Below the pieces are notes generated by a model. The model searched no databases and had not been told where the DNA came from. It worked only from the letters and a program-made list of their open reading frames with translations. From JAAYBQ01 sp035403465 (GTDB lineage Bacteria > Spirochaetota > UBA4802 > UBA5550): a stretch of 19,222 bases of DNA. The position numbers and the translations under genes were made by a program. Every line of letters begins with the position of its first letter. The stretch's first letter is position 1. The stretch spans positions 1 to 19,222 of the forward strand of contig DAONFG010000051.1 of assembly GCA_035403465.1 (NCBI GenBank), written 5' to 3'. Shown in pieces: positions 7,596 to 14,289 of the stretch.

Positions 7596-8849
7596 ATGGT
7601 ACAAATAACAAAATACATTATCACGATACTCGCAGCTGCATTGTTTCTTTTTGCTGCAACCGGGATCTATGCGCAGACGACTGCAGCCGATGATACAAAC
7701 AAAACCGCAACAAAGGTAAAAAAGGATAATAAAGCCGCGGACTCCAAAGCTGTAACCGGGAAACCTGATGATAAGAAAACCACTGACACCAAAAATGGGG
7801 ACAAGTCCAAAACAGATGATAAATCAAAACAGGACAAGAAGGCAAAGGAACCTGCTGATGAAAATAAAAAGGCCGGGAATATTGAAACAACGTTAAAGTT
7901 CGGGATACAGAAAGACCGCAAGATAGCGATCAACCAGATAAAGAATATACAGGATAAAACAATCCAGAAAAAACTTACCACCCTCCTGCTGGATATAATT
8001 CAGAATGATAACGACATGGAGATACGTAAAACTGCCATAACTGTTATCGGCGATCTTAAAGTTGAAGGCGCAGGCGCAGCGCTGATCAAGGCGCTTGATG
8101 ATGAATCAGAAGATGTGCAGATTGCCGCGTGTTTTGCCATCGGCAGGATCAAGGCAGCCGAAGCGAAACCTAAACTAATAGAGATGATCAAAAAACAGGA
8201 TCTTACCAAGGACTCAAACCTTACAGACGCGATCATCACAGCGCTTGATGAACTTGGCGCCTCAGAGCTGGCCGCATTCGCAGTAGAAGCGGTCAAGGAC
8301 ACAAAAAATTCAAAAATTGCCCGCGAAAAACTTCTCCTTTTTATCGGGAAAAACGGTTCAGCAGCCCAGAAGGACTTCCTTCTGGAAATATACAAGGATG
8401 ATGAGCAGGAAATGATTATGCGCTCCTACGCTGTTAAATCGATTGCGAAATTAAAACTGAACGAAGCCGCACCCGACATTAAAGCTGTTATCAGAGAGAT
8501 TGATTCTTTCCCATTCGGGAAAAAGAAAAAATATTATGACCTCTACATAAACTCTGTGGCAGCTTTAGCCGAGATGGGCGACAAGGAGGCTATACCGCTG
8601 CTCATGGATTCACTGAGAAGCGACAACACGAATGTGAGGCTCAAGGCACTCCGGCTCTTAAAAGATTTCAACGACGAAAGAACAATTGACATAATAAAAT
8701 ATAAAATGAATAATGATCCAAGCAACAGCGTAAGAAAAGCTGCCCGCAAAATCCTCGAGGAAAAAGGTATTATCGAAAAAACCAAAGAGGAGGACTACAA
8801 GGGTATTGAAGAATCTACCGAAGATAAAGAGGACCAGCGTGAACAATAA
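7596..8849 (+). CDS. Exported HEAT-repeat protein
   Basis: A 417-aa protein. It has a signal peptide (about 1-26, cleavage after YA in IYAQ), a Lys/Asp/Thr-rich low-complexity linker (about 30-95), and then helical HEAT/PBS-lyase-like repeats to about 400. The repeats are recognisable from recurring lines such as RKTAITVIGDLK, VQIAACFAIGRIK, MRSYAVKSIAKLK, VRLKALRLLKDF and VRKAARKILEEKG. This superhelix probably binds a partner in the periplasm; no enzymatic motif is seen. An upstream ATG at 7554 is in frame but lacks a ribosome-binding site, while the ATG at 7596 has GGAG upstream and starts the signal peptide directly. The next gene overlaps its end by 11 bp, so translation is probably coupled. 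Function unknown. Confidence 0.85.
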   Translation: MVQITKYIITILAAALFLFAATGIYAQTTAADDTNKTATKVKKDNKAADSKAVTGKPDDKKTTDTKNGDKSKTDDKSKQDKKAKEPADENKKAGNIETTLKFGIQKDRKIAINQIKNIQDKTIQKKLTTLLLDIIQNDNDMEIRKTAITVIGDLKVEGAGAALIKALDDESEDVQIAACFAIGRIKAAEAKPKLIEMIKKQDLTKDSNLTDAIITALDELGASELAAFAVEAVKDTKNSKIAREKLLLFIGKNGSAAQKDFLLEIYKDDEQEMIMRSYAVKSIAKLKLNEAAPDIKAVIREIDSFPFGKKKKYYDLYINSVAALAEMGDKEAIPLLMDSLRSDNTNVRLKALRLLKDFNDERTIDIIKYKMNNDPSNSVRKAARKILEEKGIIEKTKEEDYKGIEESTEDKEDQREQ

Positions 8850-9252
8850 ACTCGATTCAAAGAGCTTCGGCAGCAGGATCAGGGATCTTGTTTCAATTTC
8901 AGGATTTATTATAATAGCCGCGGTTATCAGTACCCTGCTCATGGACCTTGTGGTGTTTCCGCTGACAATGTTTGCGATCAGCGATGTCCCTTCATTCAAT
9001 AACCTGATTAAACTTATGTTCATCCTGCTTATTCTGTTTATCCTGGCCTACTCAATCATAACAATATCATCTAAACTGAAAAAAGAAGGCCGCGATACAA
9101 AGTATATCGTTCTGTACCTTTTCCGCAGGCCATTCTATCATATCGGACTCTTCATTTTTATTCTCGCACTCTGTGCATTAATTACTGCAGCGGTATATTT
9201 TTTATTCAGTTCAAATTATTACTACCTGCACAGAATATCCGGGGGGGCATAA
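8839..9252 (+). CDS. Small membrane protein with three transmembrane segments
   Basis: 137 aa. Hydrophobic helices lie at about 17-45, 55-77 and 100-124, with a basic loop (SSKLKKEGRDTK) between the second and third. I chose the GTG at 8839, which has GAGG six bases upstream and overlaps the HEAT-repeat gene's end by 11 bp. A TTG at 8806 would add 11 residues but has a less well placed ribosome-binding site. The gene ends in a G7 tract two bases before its stop codon, and the next gene starts 1 bp after the stop. No family recognised; it is probably the membrane member of the HEAT/esterase-like set. Confidence 0.7.
   Translation: MNNKLDSKSFGSRIRDLVSISGFIIIAAVISTLLMDLVVFPLTMFAISDVPSFNNLIKLMFILLILFILAYSIITISSKLKKEGRDTKYIVLYLFRRPFYHIGLFIFILALCALITAAVYFLFSSNYYYLHRISGGA
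9241..9247 (+). promoter_or_regulatory. G7 tract: ribosome-binding site and possible slippage site at a gene junction
   Basis: Seven consecutive G encode the last Gly codons of the 3-TM protein and end six bases before the next gene's ATG at 9254, so the tract can pair with the anti-Shine-Dalgarno sequence. With six G the reading frame continues as SGGHNMAIR, joining the 3-TM protein to the esterase-like protein. The sequence fact is certain; slippage is inference. Confidence 0.5.
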
Positions 9253-9253
9253 C

Positions 9254-10195
9254 ATGGCGATCAGATCTTTTGACCATTACTTCATGAACCTGCCCAAAAC
9301 AGATGCAGAACCGGACTTCGACAGGTTCTGGGAAAAGTCCATTGCCGAAATACGGAAAGTTCCCATCGAACCCGAAGTGCATGAAAACACAAAAAAAACT
9401 ACTGTCCGGTTCAAGGCATACGACATATCATATAACGGCTTTCTTAAAGCCCGCATAAAAGGCCTGCTGTATGCGCCAAAAAAGAAAACCAGGGTCCGTG
9501 TTATAATCCATCTTCACGATTACAACAGCTTCATCGATAAAAGCATTGTACGTCACCTGAATGAAAATGTTGCGCACCTGTTCCTGATCATCCGCGGTCA
9601 TGAAATTGTTGAAAACAGGGCTCCGGAGGAGGAGCGTCCGCTCGGTTACATGATTGAGAATATAATCGATCTTGAAACATATTACGCACGCTCGGTTTAT
9701 CTCGATGTATACAGGTCAATAGACTTTTTAAGGCTGATCAGCTTTGTAGACTGCAGCAAGGTAGGAATATCAGGCAAGGGTTTCGGTGCTGCAGCCGGCC
9801 TCTTCGCAGCTGTTACTTCAAACAGGGTCGGCGCAATAGTGATGGATTCCCCCCTGTTCTGCAACCTTCCGCTCAGCCAGAATATATCGCAGAGCGATGC
9901 CGCACACGAAATCAATGACATCATAAACATACAGAAGGGAAAAAAGCCGCAGATAAAGAAAAACCTTTCATACTTTGACATTAACAACTTCGCGGAACGG
10001 CTAAAATGCCCCGCAATGTTTGTTTCAGGACTTAACGACACGATTGCGCCGCCTGAATGCGTACTTGGTATTTTCAACAGGCTGCAGTGCAACAAGGTTA
10101 TCGAAGTCTATCCTGACGATGGTAACGAGGCAGGCGGTGAAAAACAGAAAGTTAAGGCTATGGAATGGCTTGTTAAAATAATACTCGCAGACTGA
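9254..10195 (+). CDS. CE7/acetyl-xylan-esterase-like alpha/beta hydrolase, probably catalytically inactive
   Basis: A 313-aa protein that aligns by eye with carbohydrate esterase family 7 (acetyl-xylan esterase/cephalosporin-C deacetylase). Shared blocks are the N-terminal FDRFWEKSI, the RG motif (113-114), YYARSVYLDVYRSIDFL (about 143-159), VGISGKGFG (170-178), YFDINNFAERLKCP (about 240-253), GLNDTIAPP (259-267) and YPDDGNEAGG (286-295). In active enzymes the nucleophile lies in GGSQG and the catalytic His in YPxxGHE. Here those positions are Gly176 and Asn291, and only the acid (Asp262) remains, so hydrolysis by the usual triad is not expected. There is no signal peptide. It is the last gene of the HEAT/3-TM operon. 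A binding or scaffolding role is likely but unproven. Confidence 0.8.
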   Translation: MAIRSFDHYFMNLPKTDAEPDFDRFWEKSIAEIRKVPIEPEVHENTKKTTVRFKAYDISYNGFLKARIKGLLYAPKKKTRVRVIIHLHDYNSFIDKSIVRHLNENVAHLFLIIRGHEIVENRAPEEERPLGYMIENIIDLETYYARSVYLDVYRSIDFLRLISFVDCSKVGISGKGFGAAAGLFAAVTSNRVGAIVMDSPLFCNLPLSQNISQSDAAHEINDIINIQKGKKPQIKKNLSYFDINNFAERLKCPAMFVSGLNDTIAPPECVLGIFNRLQCNKVIEVYPDDGNEAGGEKQKVKAMEWLVKIILAD

Positions 10196-10843
10196 TTACA
10201 CAGGCCTTTCAGCAGTTATATACGGCACAAATGTCGCCATGCCGATGACCTCTTCAAAGAAATCATTATCTTTTTTACGTACAAACCTTTTTATCCTGTG
10301 ACCTCGTCCATTCTCGTTTACCGGAATCACCAGTATCCCTCCGGGTTCAAGCTTTTCCAGCAGGTCATAGGGCATCACGGTAACTCCGGCAGCTACAATT
10401 ATCCTGTCAAAAACTGATTCTATGTCATTAAAATCGTCACCGGTTAAAATCTTTACATTGCAGCCGAGAGAACCGAGTACAGCCCTTGACCTCTCTGCAA
10501 GTTCGGGAATCCTTTCCATGGCAGTAACATTTTCTGAAAGCTCGGACAGCACCGCCGCCTGGTAACCCGAACCTGAACCGATTTCAAGAACCTTTTCATC
10601 ACCTGTCAGTTTAAGAGACTGGACCATTGATGCCACAACTGAAGGAGTTGAAATCGTCTGGCCGAAACCGATCGGCAGGGATGTATCATCGTAAGCCCTG
10701 TAGCAGAGCGCGTCAGAGACAAACATGTGTCGCGGCACATTAAGCATCGCCTCAAGAACTGATCCCGATGTTATTCCTTTCTGCTGAAGTTTTTCGACCA
10801 TCGCAAGCCTGGGTCTGTACATTGAATCGCTGTTATGGTACAA
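10196..10843 (-). CDS. pcm: Protein-L-isoaspartate O-methyltransferase
   Basis: This enzyme uses S-adenosylmethionine to methylate L-isoaspartyl residues, starting repair of aged proteins. The 215-aa length is normal for bacterial PCMT. Visible signatures are VPRHMFV (about 36-42), IGFGQTISTP (58-67), the SAM-binding LEIGSGSGYQAAVL (86-99) and the later DRIIVAAG and GGILVIPV segments. The start is TTG at 10841-10843, with a G7 tract five bases upstream, overlapping the end of the TPR/NHL/VWA gene by 11 bp. An ATG seven codons in has no ribosome-binding site. There is no signal peptide, so it is cytosolic. Translational coupling to an exported protein gene is unusual. Its stop codon directly abuts the stop of the convergent esterase-like gene. 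Confidence 0.92.
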   Translation of the reverse strand: MYHNSDSMYRPRLAMVEKLQQKGITSGSVLEAMLNVPRHMFVSDALCYRAYDDTSLPIGFGQTISTPSVVASMVQSLKLTGDEKVLEIGSGSGYQAAVLSELSENVTAMERIPELAERSRAVLGSLGCNVKILTGDDFNDIESVFDRIIVAAGVTVMPYDLLEKLEPGGILVIPVNENGRGHRIKRFVRKKDNDFFEEVIGMATFVPYITAERPV

Positions 10844-12854
10844 AGTATCCCCCCCACTCTGTCCCGGTCTGCCCCTTGTAGTTCACTTCAAGTTTCACAT
10901 CGGCCCACCAGCCCCTGAATGACGGAAGTTTAAATGTGTTGTAGACAAGTATGTAGCGATATTCATTCGAATTTTTTATGTCGGGATAAAGTCTTCTAAG
11001 GCTGTCGATATCTCCCGGCAGTATTACACGGCCTCCGGTTGAATTTGCGATGCGTGCAAGTTCAGGATCAGGCTGTTTCAGCGATATTATGTAAACAGGG
11101 ATGTAATGCTCCCTGGCATAGTCTATGATAATATCAGGGGTATACTGTACGAAAGAGTCAGGTGTTAGCGTACCGTCAGTGAGAAGAACAACGCCGCGCC
11201 TGTCAAGCCTTGAGGAGACATCCGTGATAGCCTGGAACAGAGCGGAACCAGTCTTTTTGCCGATACCATAATCCTCTTTACCCAGCACATCAAGGGTTCT
11301 CCGCCTGCTCCAGTCAAAGTCGCTCCCTTTCCATACCTGGTCATTAAAGTTCAGCACCTCGATCGAATCATTCTTCCTCATACTTTTAAGTATAAAATCC
11401 GCGAACCAGGGAACCTCATTATGGCTGCGCCTCATGGAATCCGACCTGTCAACGGCAAAAACAATCGATGCGCCCGACTTCCTGTTTTTCAGGTAATCGC
11501 TATGTGTCGTAGTAATGACCGAATTATCCTCAACAAGCTTAAAGTTATCCCTGCCAAGGCCGTAAACAGGCCTGCCGTCACGTCCGCGCACATTCACGTA
11601 AAAGGCCACAACAGGGAAACTCGCCACATCTACATTGGTGACCTCTATCTCCAGGTTGGAATACTGCTTTTCCACAGGCGAAAACACGTAAATAGTATTC
11701 ACAACTGAATCCAGGGCATAGAAAAAACCATCCGGATCGATGAAACAGTTCTGGGCCCTTCGGAACGAACCATCGTTCTCCCATGAATTAAAAACAGACT
11801 TCGCGCCGGTTACAGGATCGTAAAGGATAACACCGTTCTTCTGATCGGAGATAACGAGCCTGTTTTCTTTTGCTGTAATTCCCCTGGGCGAAACCACCTC
11901 ATCTATTTTAAGGTCACTAACATAATTGCCGTACAGGTCATATACTGCAACCTTCCTGTTGGTAACATCTGTCACATAGAGCATGTCGTTAAGACATACA
12001 ACATCCGATGGGTGTTCAAACTCACCCTCATACTCGCCGCGTTTACCGAAACTGAGAATAAACTTTCCGTTAGTATCAAACTTCTGCACCCTGTAGTTGC
12101 CCGCATCGACCACGTAAATGAATCCTTTATTGTCAAAGCATACACCCTCGGGCCCGTGGAAGAGGCCTTCAGAATTTCCGCTTCCGCCGAATTCTTTAAG
12201 TACTTTACCAGCCGGAGTGATGATAAAAACCCTGTCCTGTTTAAAATCTGTTACTGCGAGCATTTTATCGCGGTAGTCGATGCCGTAAAAGGAACCGGTC
12301 AGACCCGGGCGCAGTATGTCAGTACCGTTGCCGTTGGGATCAATTTTGACAAGCCTTGTAGTTGAAAATGAAACAACATAAAGGTTGCGGTCATCATCAA
12401 CGGTCATGTCTGTGGCGTCAGGGAAACCGAACCGCTTCATCTTTGAAGCGTCGTATGATGCCTGGAGCACATAGCTGCCGCCATCTTCACTGTTATACTG
12501 AGAACTCCTGTAGAGCAGGCTTTCAATCCTGTTTTTTGTTGCAAGGTTATCAGGTTCAATGTCCATCACCTTGTACAGTTCGGCAAGGGCGCTCTCCCTG
12601 AAACCTGAAAGTTTATATGACCTGGCAAGATAGTCTCTTGCGCTGTAATAGTCCGGGTATTCACCAACAGCCCTCCTGAAAAAATCGGCAGCGGCAAGGT
12701 AATGCATGTTATTAAAATAGATCATCCCCTTGTGGAAGTATTCCTTGGCTGCTTCAAATTTGACAAAATCCCTGTCAGCCGGGAATACGGCAGAAAACGG
12801 GGCTGCAAAAAAAATGAAAATATACATAAAAAGGAGAGATCGTTTAACACTCAT
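10833..12854 (-). CDS. Exported TPR + NHL beta-propeller + VWA domain protein
   Basis: A 673-aa protein. It has a signal peptide (about 1-26, FPA end) and TPR helices (about 30-115; YFHKGMIYFNNMHYLAAADFF and following repeats). An NHL-type propeller (about 135-395) shows repeated GP.GVCFD..G.IYVVD..N.RVQKFD lines. After a linker with a VWFA-related GRPVYGLGRDNFKLVED block comes a VWA domain (about 462-650). The metal site looks complete: DRSDS (469-473), Thr535 and TDG (Asp560). It is probably a periplasmic or surface protein that binds partners through metal-dependent VWA contacts. The start has only a weak GGAT ribosome-binding site. pcm overlaps its 3' end. The specific function is unknown. 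Confidence 0.85.
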   Translation of the reverse strand: MSVKRSLLFMYIFIFFAAPFSAVFPADRDFVKFEAAKEYFHKGMIYFNNMHYLAAADFFRRAVGEYPDYYSARDYLARSYKLSGFRESALAELYKVMDIEPDNLATKNRIESLLYRSSQYNSEDGGSYVLQASYDASKMKRFGFPDATDMTVDDDRNLYVVSFSTTRLVKIDPNGNGTDILRPGLTGSFYGIDYRDKMLAVTDFKQDRVFIITPAGKVLKEFGGSGNSEGLFHGPEGVCFDNKGFIYVVDAGNYRVQKFDTNGKFILSFGKRGEYEGEFEHPSDVVCLNDMLYVTDVTNRKVAVYDLYGNYVSDLKIDEVVSPRGITAKENRLVISDQKNGVILYDPVTGAKSVFNSWENDGSFRRAQNCFIDPDGFFYALDSVVNTIYVFSPVEKQYSNLEIEVTNVDVASFPVVAFYVNVRGRDGRPVYGLGRDNFKLVEDNSVITTTHSDYLKNRKSGASIVFAVDRSDSMRRSHNEVPWFADFILKSMRKNDSIEVLNFNDQVWKGSDFDWSRRRTLDVLGKEDYGIGKKTGSALFQAITDVSSRLDRRGVVLLTDGTLTPDSFVQYTPDIIIDYAREHYIPVYIISLKQPDPELARIANSTGGRVILPGDIDSLRRLYPDIKNSNEYRYILVYNTFKLPSFRGWWADVKLEVNYKGQTGTEWGGYFVP
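10849..10855 (-). promoter_or_regulatory. G7 tract: ribosome-binding site for pcm and possible slippage site
   Basis: On the minus strand seven G lie within the TGG-GGG-GGA codons near the end of the VWA gene, five bases before the pcm TTG. As at 9241-9247, loss of one G would read through as WGDTLYHN and join the two proteins in frame. It decides the choice of TTG over the downstream ATG for pcm. Confidence 0.5.
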
Positions 12855-12879
12855 TCGGATGCATCCATAAATGTAATAG

Positions 12880-12918
12880 CCCGGTAGACCGGTATATTAA
12901 ATATATCGGCATGCCGGG
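12880..12918 (-). other. Leader hairpin upstream of the TPR/NHL/VWA gene
   Basis: CCCGG (12880-12884) pairs with CCGGG (12914-12918). Inside, an eight-pair arm (12889-12896 with 12902-12909, one mismatch) closes a small AT loop. In the minus-strand transcript the hairpin would sit about 25-65 nt before the start codon, downstream of the candidate promoter. It is not followed by a T-run, so it is not an intrinsic terminator. Confidence 0.4.
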
Positions 12919-12941
12919 ATCAAAACTGCATATAATATGAC

Positions 12942-12972
12942 ATAATATTCTATTGATAAACAGGAATGTCAA
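12942..12972 (-). promoter_or_regulatory. Candidate promoter for the TPR/NHL/VWA-pcm operon
   Basis: On the minus strand a perfect TTGACA (12972-12967) precedes TATTAT (12947-12942, five of six) with a long 19-bp spacer. A second TATTAT lies at about 12930-12935, 17 bp after TTTATC. Either would give a leader of about 75-90 nt containing the 12880-12918 hairpin. Confidence 0.4.
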
Positions 12973-13062
12973 TAAAGATTTGGGCGCACCCGGTGCAGAT
13001 AAACATAAACAGGATCAAAATACAGGCCGCTGCACCGGTCAGGCCTTCCGCTTAAACTCCTC

Positions 13063-13129
13063 GCGGGCGGAAAAAACAGCCTTACTTGCAGGCAATGACC
13101 TGTACCTGCAAAAATTTATACCCGCCCGC
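13063..13129. other. Nested inverted repeats, possible structured RNA
   Basis: GCGGGCGG (13063-13070) and CCGCCCGC (13122-13129) are exact inverted copies. They enclose a second exact pair, TTGCAGG (13086-13092) and CCTGCAA (13105-13111). On the minus strand a run of six T lies between the inner and outer 3' arms, so the inner stem could act as a loose terminator for the small lipoprotein gene ending at 13204. The strand and role are undecided. Confidence 0.35.
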
Positions 13130-13203
13130 TGCGGGGTAACGCTACAGTCCTTTGCGCCAGAATCATGAAGATTGTTTAGTACAAAGAATTTCTGAAAAAA
13201 AGT

Positions 13204-13605
13204 TTATTTGGTACTGGTGTCTGAAGAGTTAAATGTATATGTGAGTTCCAGTCCAACTGGATCATTATCTACCTGGTATTTACTGGCCGAAGCAACAACC
13301 TCTGAACCCTGATAAATATATATCCTTAAAGAAGTAACTAAATTACTATTCCCATCTGCTGTTACAGTAATCACACCCGGTGATGTAAGATTCTTTTCAT
13401 AAACGTGATAATAATCCCCCCTCTGCTCACTTAAAAAATTAACTACGCTTTCGTTATCTATCTTATAAGATCCATGGAATGAATCGCCATTTCCGATAAT
13501 TGTAAAATTGTAATAATCATTATTCTCCGCCTTATATTCACACCCGGCGGCAAAAACCGAAAGTAAAATTCCTATATATAATACTGATTTAAAAATCCTT
13601 TTCAT
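13204..13605 (-). CDS. Small lipoprotein with MmpS-like beta-domain
   Basis: 133 aa. The signal sequence ends in the lipobox FAAGC (Cys at about 21), so the protein is lipid-anchored and processed by LspA. The mature part is beta-rich: YNFTIIGNG, then VVNFLSEQ, SPGVITVTADG, LRIYIYQGSEVVASASKYQVDN and LELTYTF. That order recalls MmpS-like accessory domains (a GNG-type opening, a V-I-V-A core, then a strand with a VASA-like turn), but this is a by-eye resemblance. An ATG at 13647 would add 14 residues. The ATG at 13605 has AGGAAAGGG directly upstream and starts the signal peptide, so I use it. Single-gene unit; function unknown. Confidence 0.75.
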   Translation of the reverse strand: MKRIFKSVLYIGILLSVFAAGCEYKAENNDYYNFTIIGNGDSFHGSYKIDNESVVNFLSEQRGDYYHVYEKNLTSPGVITVTADGNSNLVTSLRIYIYQGSEVVASASKYQVDNDPVGLELTYTFNSSDTSTK

Positions 13606-13634
13606 AATTACCCTTTCCTGAAGATACTTATTAA

Positions 13635-13663
13635 ACAGTAACTTCATATATATTATTAGTCAA
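13635..13663 (-). promoter_or_regulatory. Candidate promoter for the small lipoprotein gene
   Basis: On the minus strand TTGACT (13663-13658) and TACTGT (13640-13635) are 17 bp apart, about 30 bases before the start codon. The -35 matches five of six; the -10 is weak. A TATAAT box slightly upstream (13670-13665) lacks a good -35. Confidence 0.35.
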
Positions 13664-13776
13664 GATTATATTTACATTTGTTACAAAACCTTTATTTAAT
13701 AATGAGCTGTCAATATGAATAATTCTTGAACTTTTGCAGGCATAAAATGGAATTAGGCATGACTCAGGGGGAACAC

Positions 13777-14289
13777 ATGGAAAAGCCAAAAAAAGCATAC
13801 TCAGAGGAACTTTCAGATAAAATAATAAAAATAATAAAATATTTTACAGGCAAAGACCTGAAGGAATTCCCCATACCATGCCTCTCGCGATGGATGGGCG
13901 GAACAATAACAGAAGTGGAACGGGGCCTGTATGCCACTGAAATAAAAGTCACCCGCGACATGACAAATCCTGCAGGATATTTTCACGGCGGATTCCAGTG
14001 CGCACTCCTTGATGACGCAATGGGATACGCATGCGCAACCCTTGGTTATGATAAACAATTTTTATCAACAAACTTTACCATGGATTACCTTGGAACAGCA
14101 CATGCAGGTGATACGGTAAAGGTGAAAGCATATATATACCGTGAAGGCAAAACTGTTCTCCACGCAGTAGGTGAAATCACAAAAGGGGACCGTGTAATAG
14201 CCAAGGCTCAGTCAAACCTGTTTATATCCGGGTTCCCGGTTGATCTGTCTGTTTTCAAAGGTGGGCGCACAGGCCATTCCGAGCATTAG
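13777..14289 (+). CDS. PaaI-type hotdog-fold thioesterase
   Basis: A 170-aa cytosolic protein of the PaaI/4HBT hotdog family, which hydrolyses acyl-CoA thioesters. The family core is clear: NPAGYFHGGFQCALLDDAMG (about 64-83), with the HGG loop and the acidic residue on the following helix that activates water. The LSTNFTMDYLGTAHAGDTVKVKA-like strand block follows (positions about 97-118), then the closing KGDRVIAKAQSNLFI. Earlier in-frame starts exist at 13726, 13747 and 13759. The ATG at 13777 has AGGGGG five bases upstream and fits the family's length, so I choose it. It is a single-gene unit with a probable terminator 39 bp after the stop. The substrate is not predictable. Confidence 0.85.
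   Translation: MEKPKKAYSEELSDKIIKIIKYFTGKDLKEFPIPCLSRWMGGTITEVERGLYATEIKVTRDMTNPAGYFHGGFQCALLDDAMGYACATLGYDKQFLSTNFTMDYLGTAHAGDTVKVKAYIYREGKTVLHAVGEITKGDRVIAKAQSNLFISGFPVDLSVFKGGRTGHSEH

Larger units (their letters stand above)
12855..13203. other. Gene-poor intergenic region rich in inverted repeats
   Basis: About 350 bp without a confident gene. From left to right it holds a palindrome GGATGCATCC (12858-12867) just before the VWA start codon, a long hairpin (12880-12918), a minus-strand promoter candidate (12942-12972), a 9-bp inverted repeat (CCGGTGCAG 12990-12998 with CTGCACCGG 13030-13038), and a nested pair of stems at 13063-13129. A 30-codon minus-strand frame (12950-13042) looks like a lipoprotein signal peptide but is not called as a gene. 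Confidence 0.55.

Noticed and set aside
7621..8395. Minus-strand frames opposite the HEAT-repeat gene
   Set aside because: Antisense to Lys-rich and repeat sequence; low-complexity Ser/Phe/Leu products without motifs or ribosome-binding sites.
9697..10095. Minus-strand frame opposite the esterase-like gene
   Set aside because: Shadow of a well-supported plus-strand gene; no recognisable domain.
12953..13168. Plus-strand 71-codon frame in the gap before the small lipoprotein gene
   Set aside because: No ribosome-binding site, composition unlike a folded protein, and it runs through the inverted-repeat cluster.
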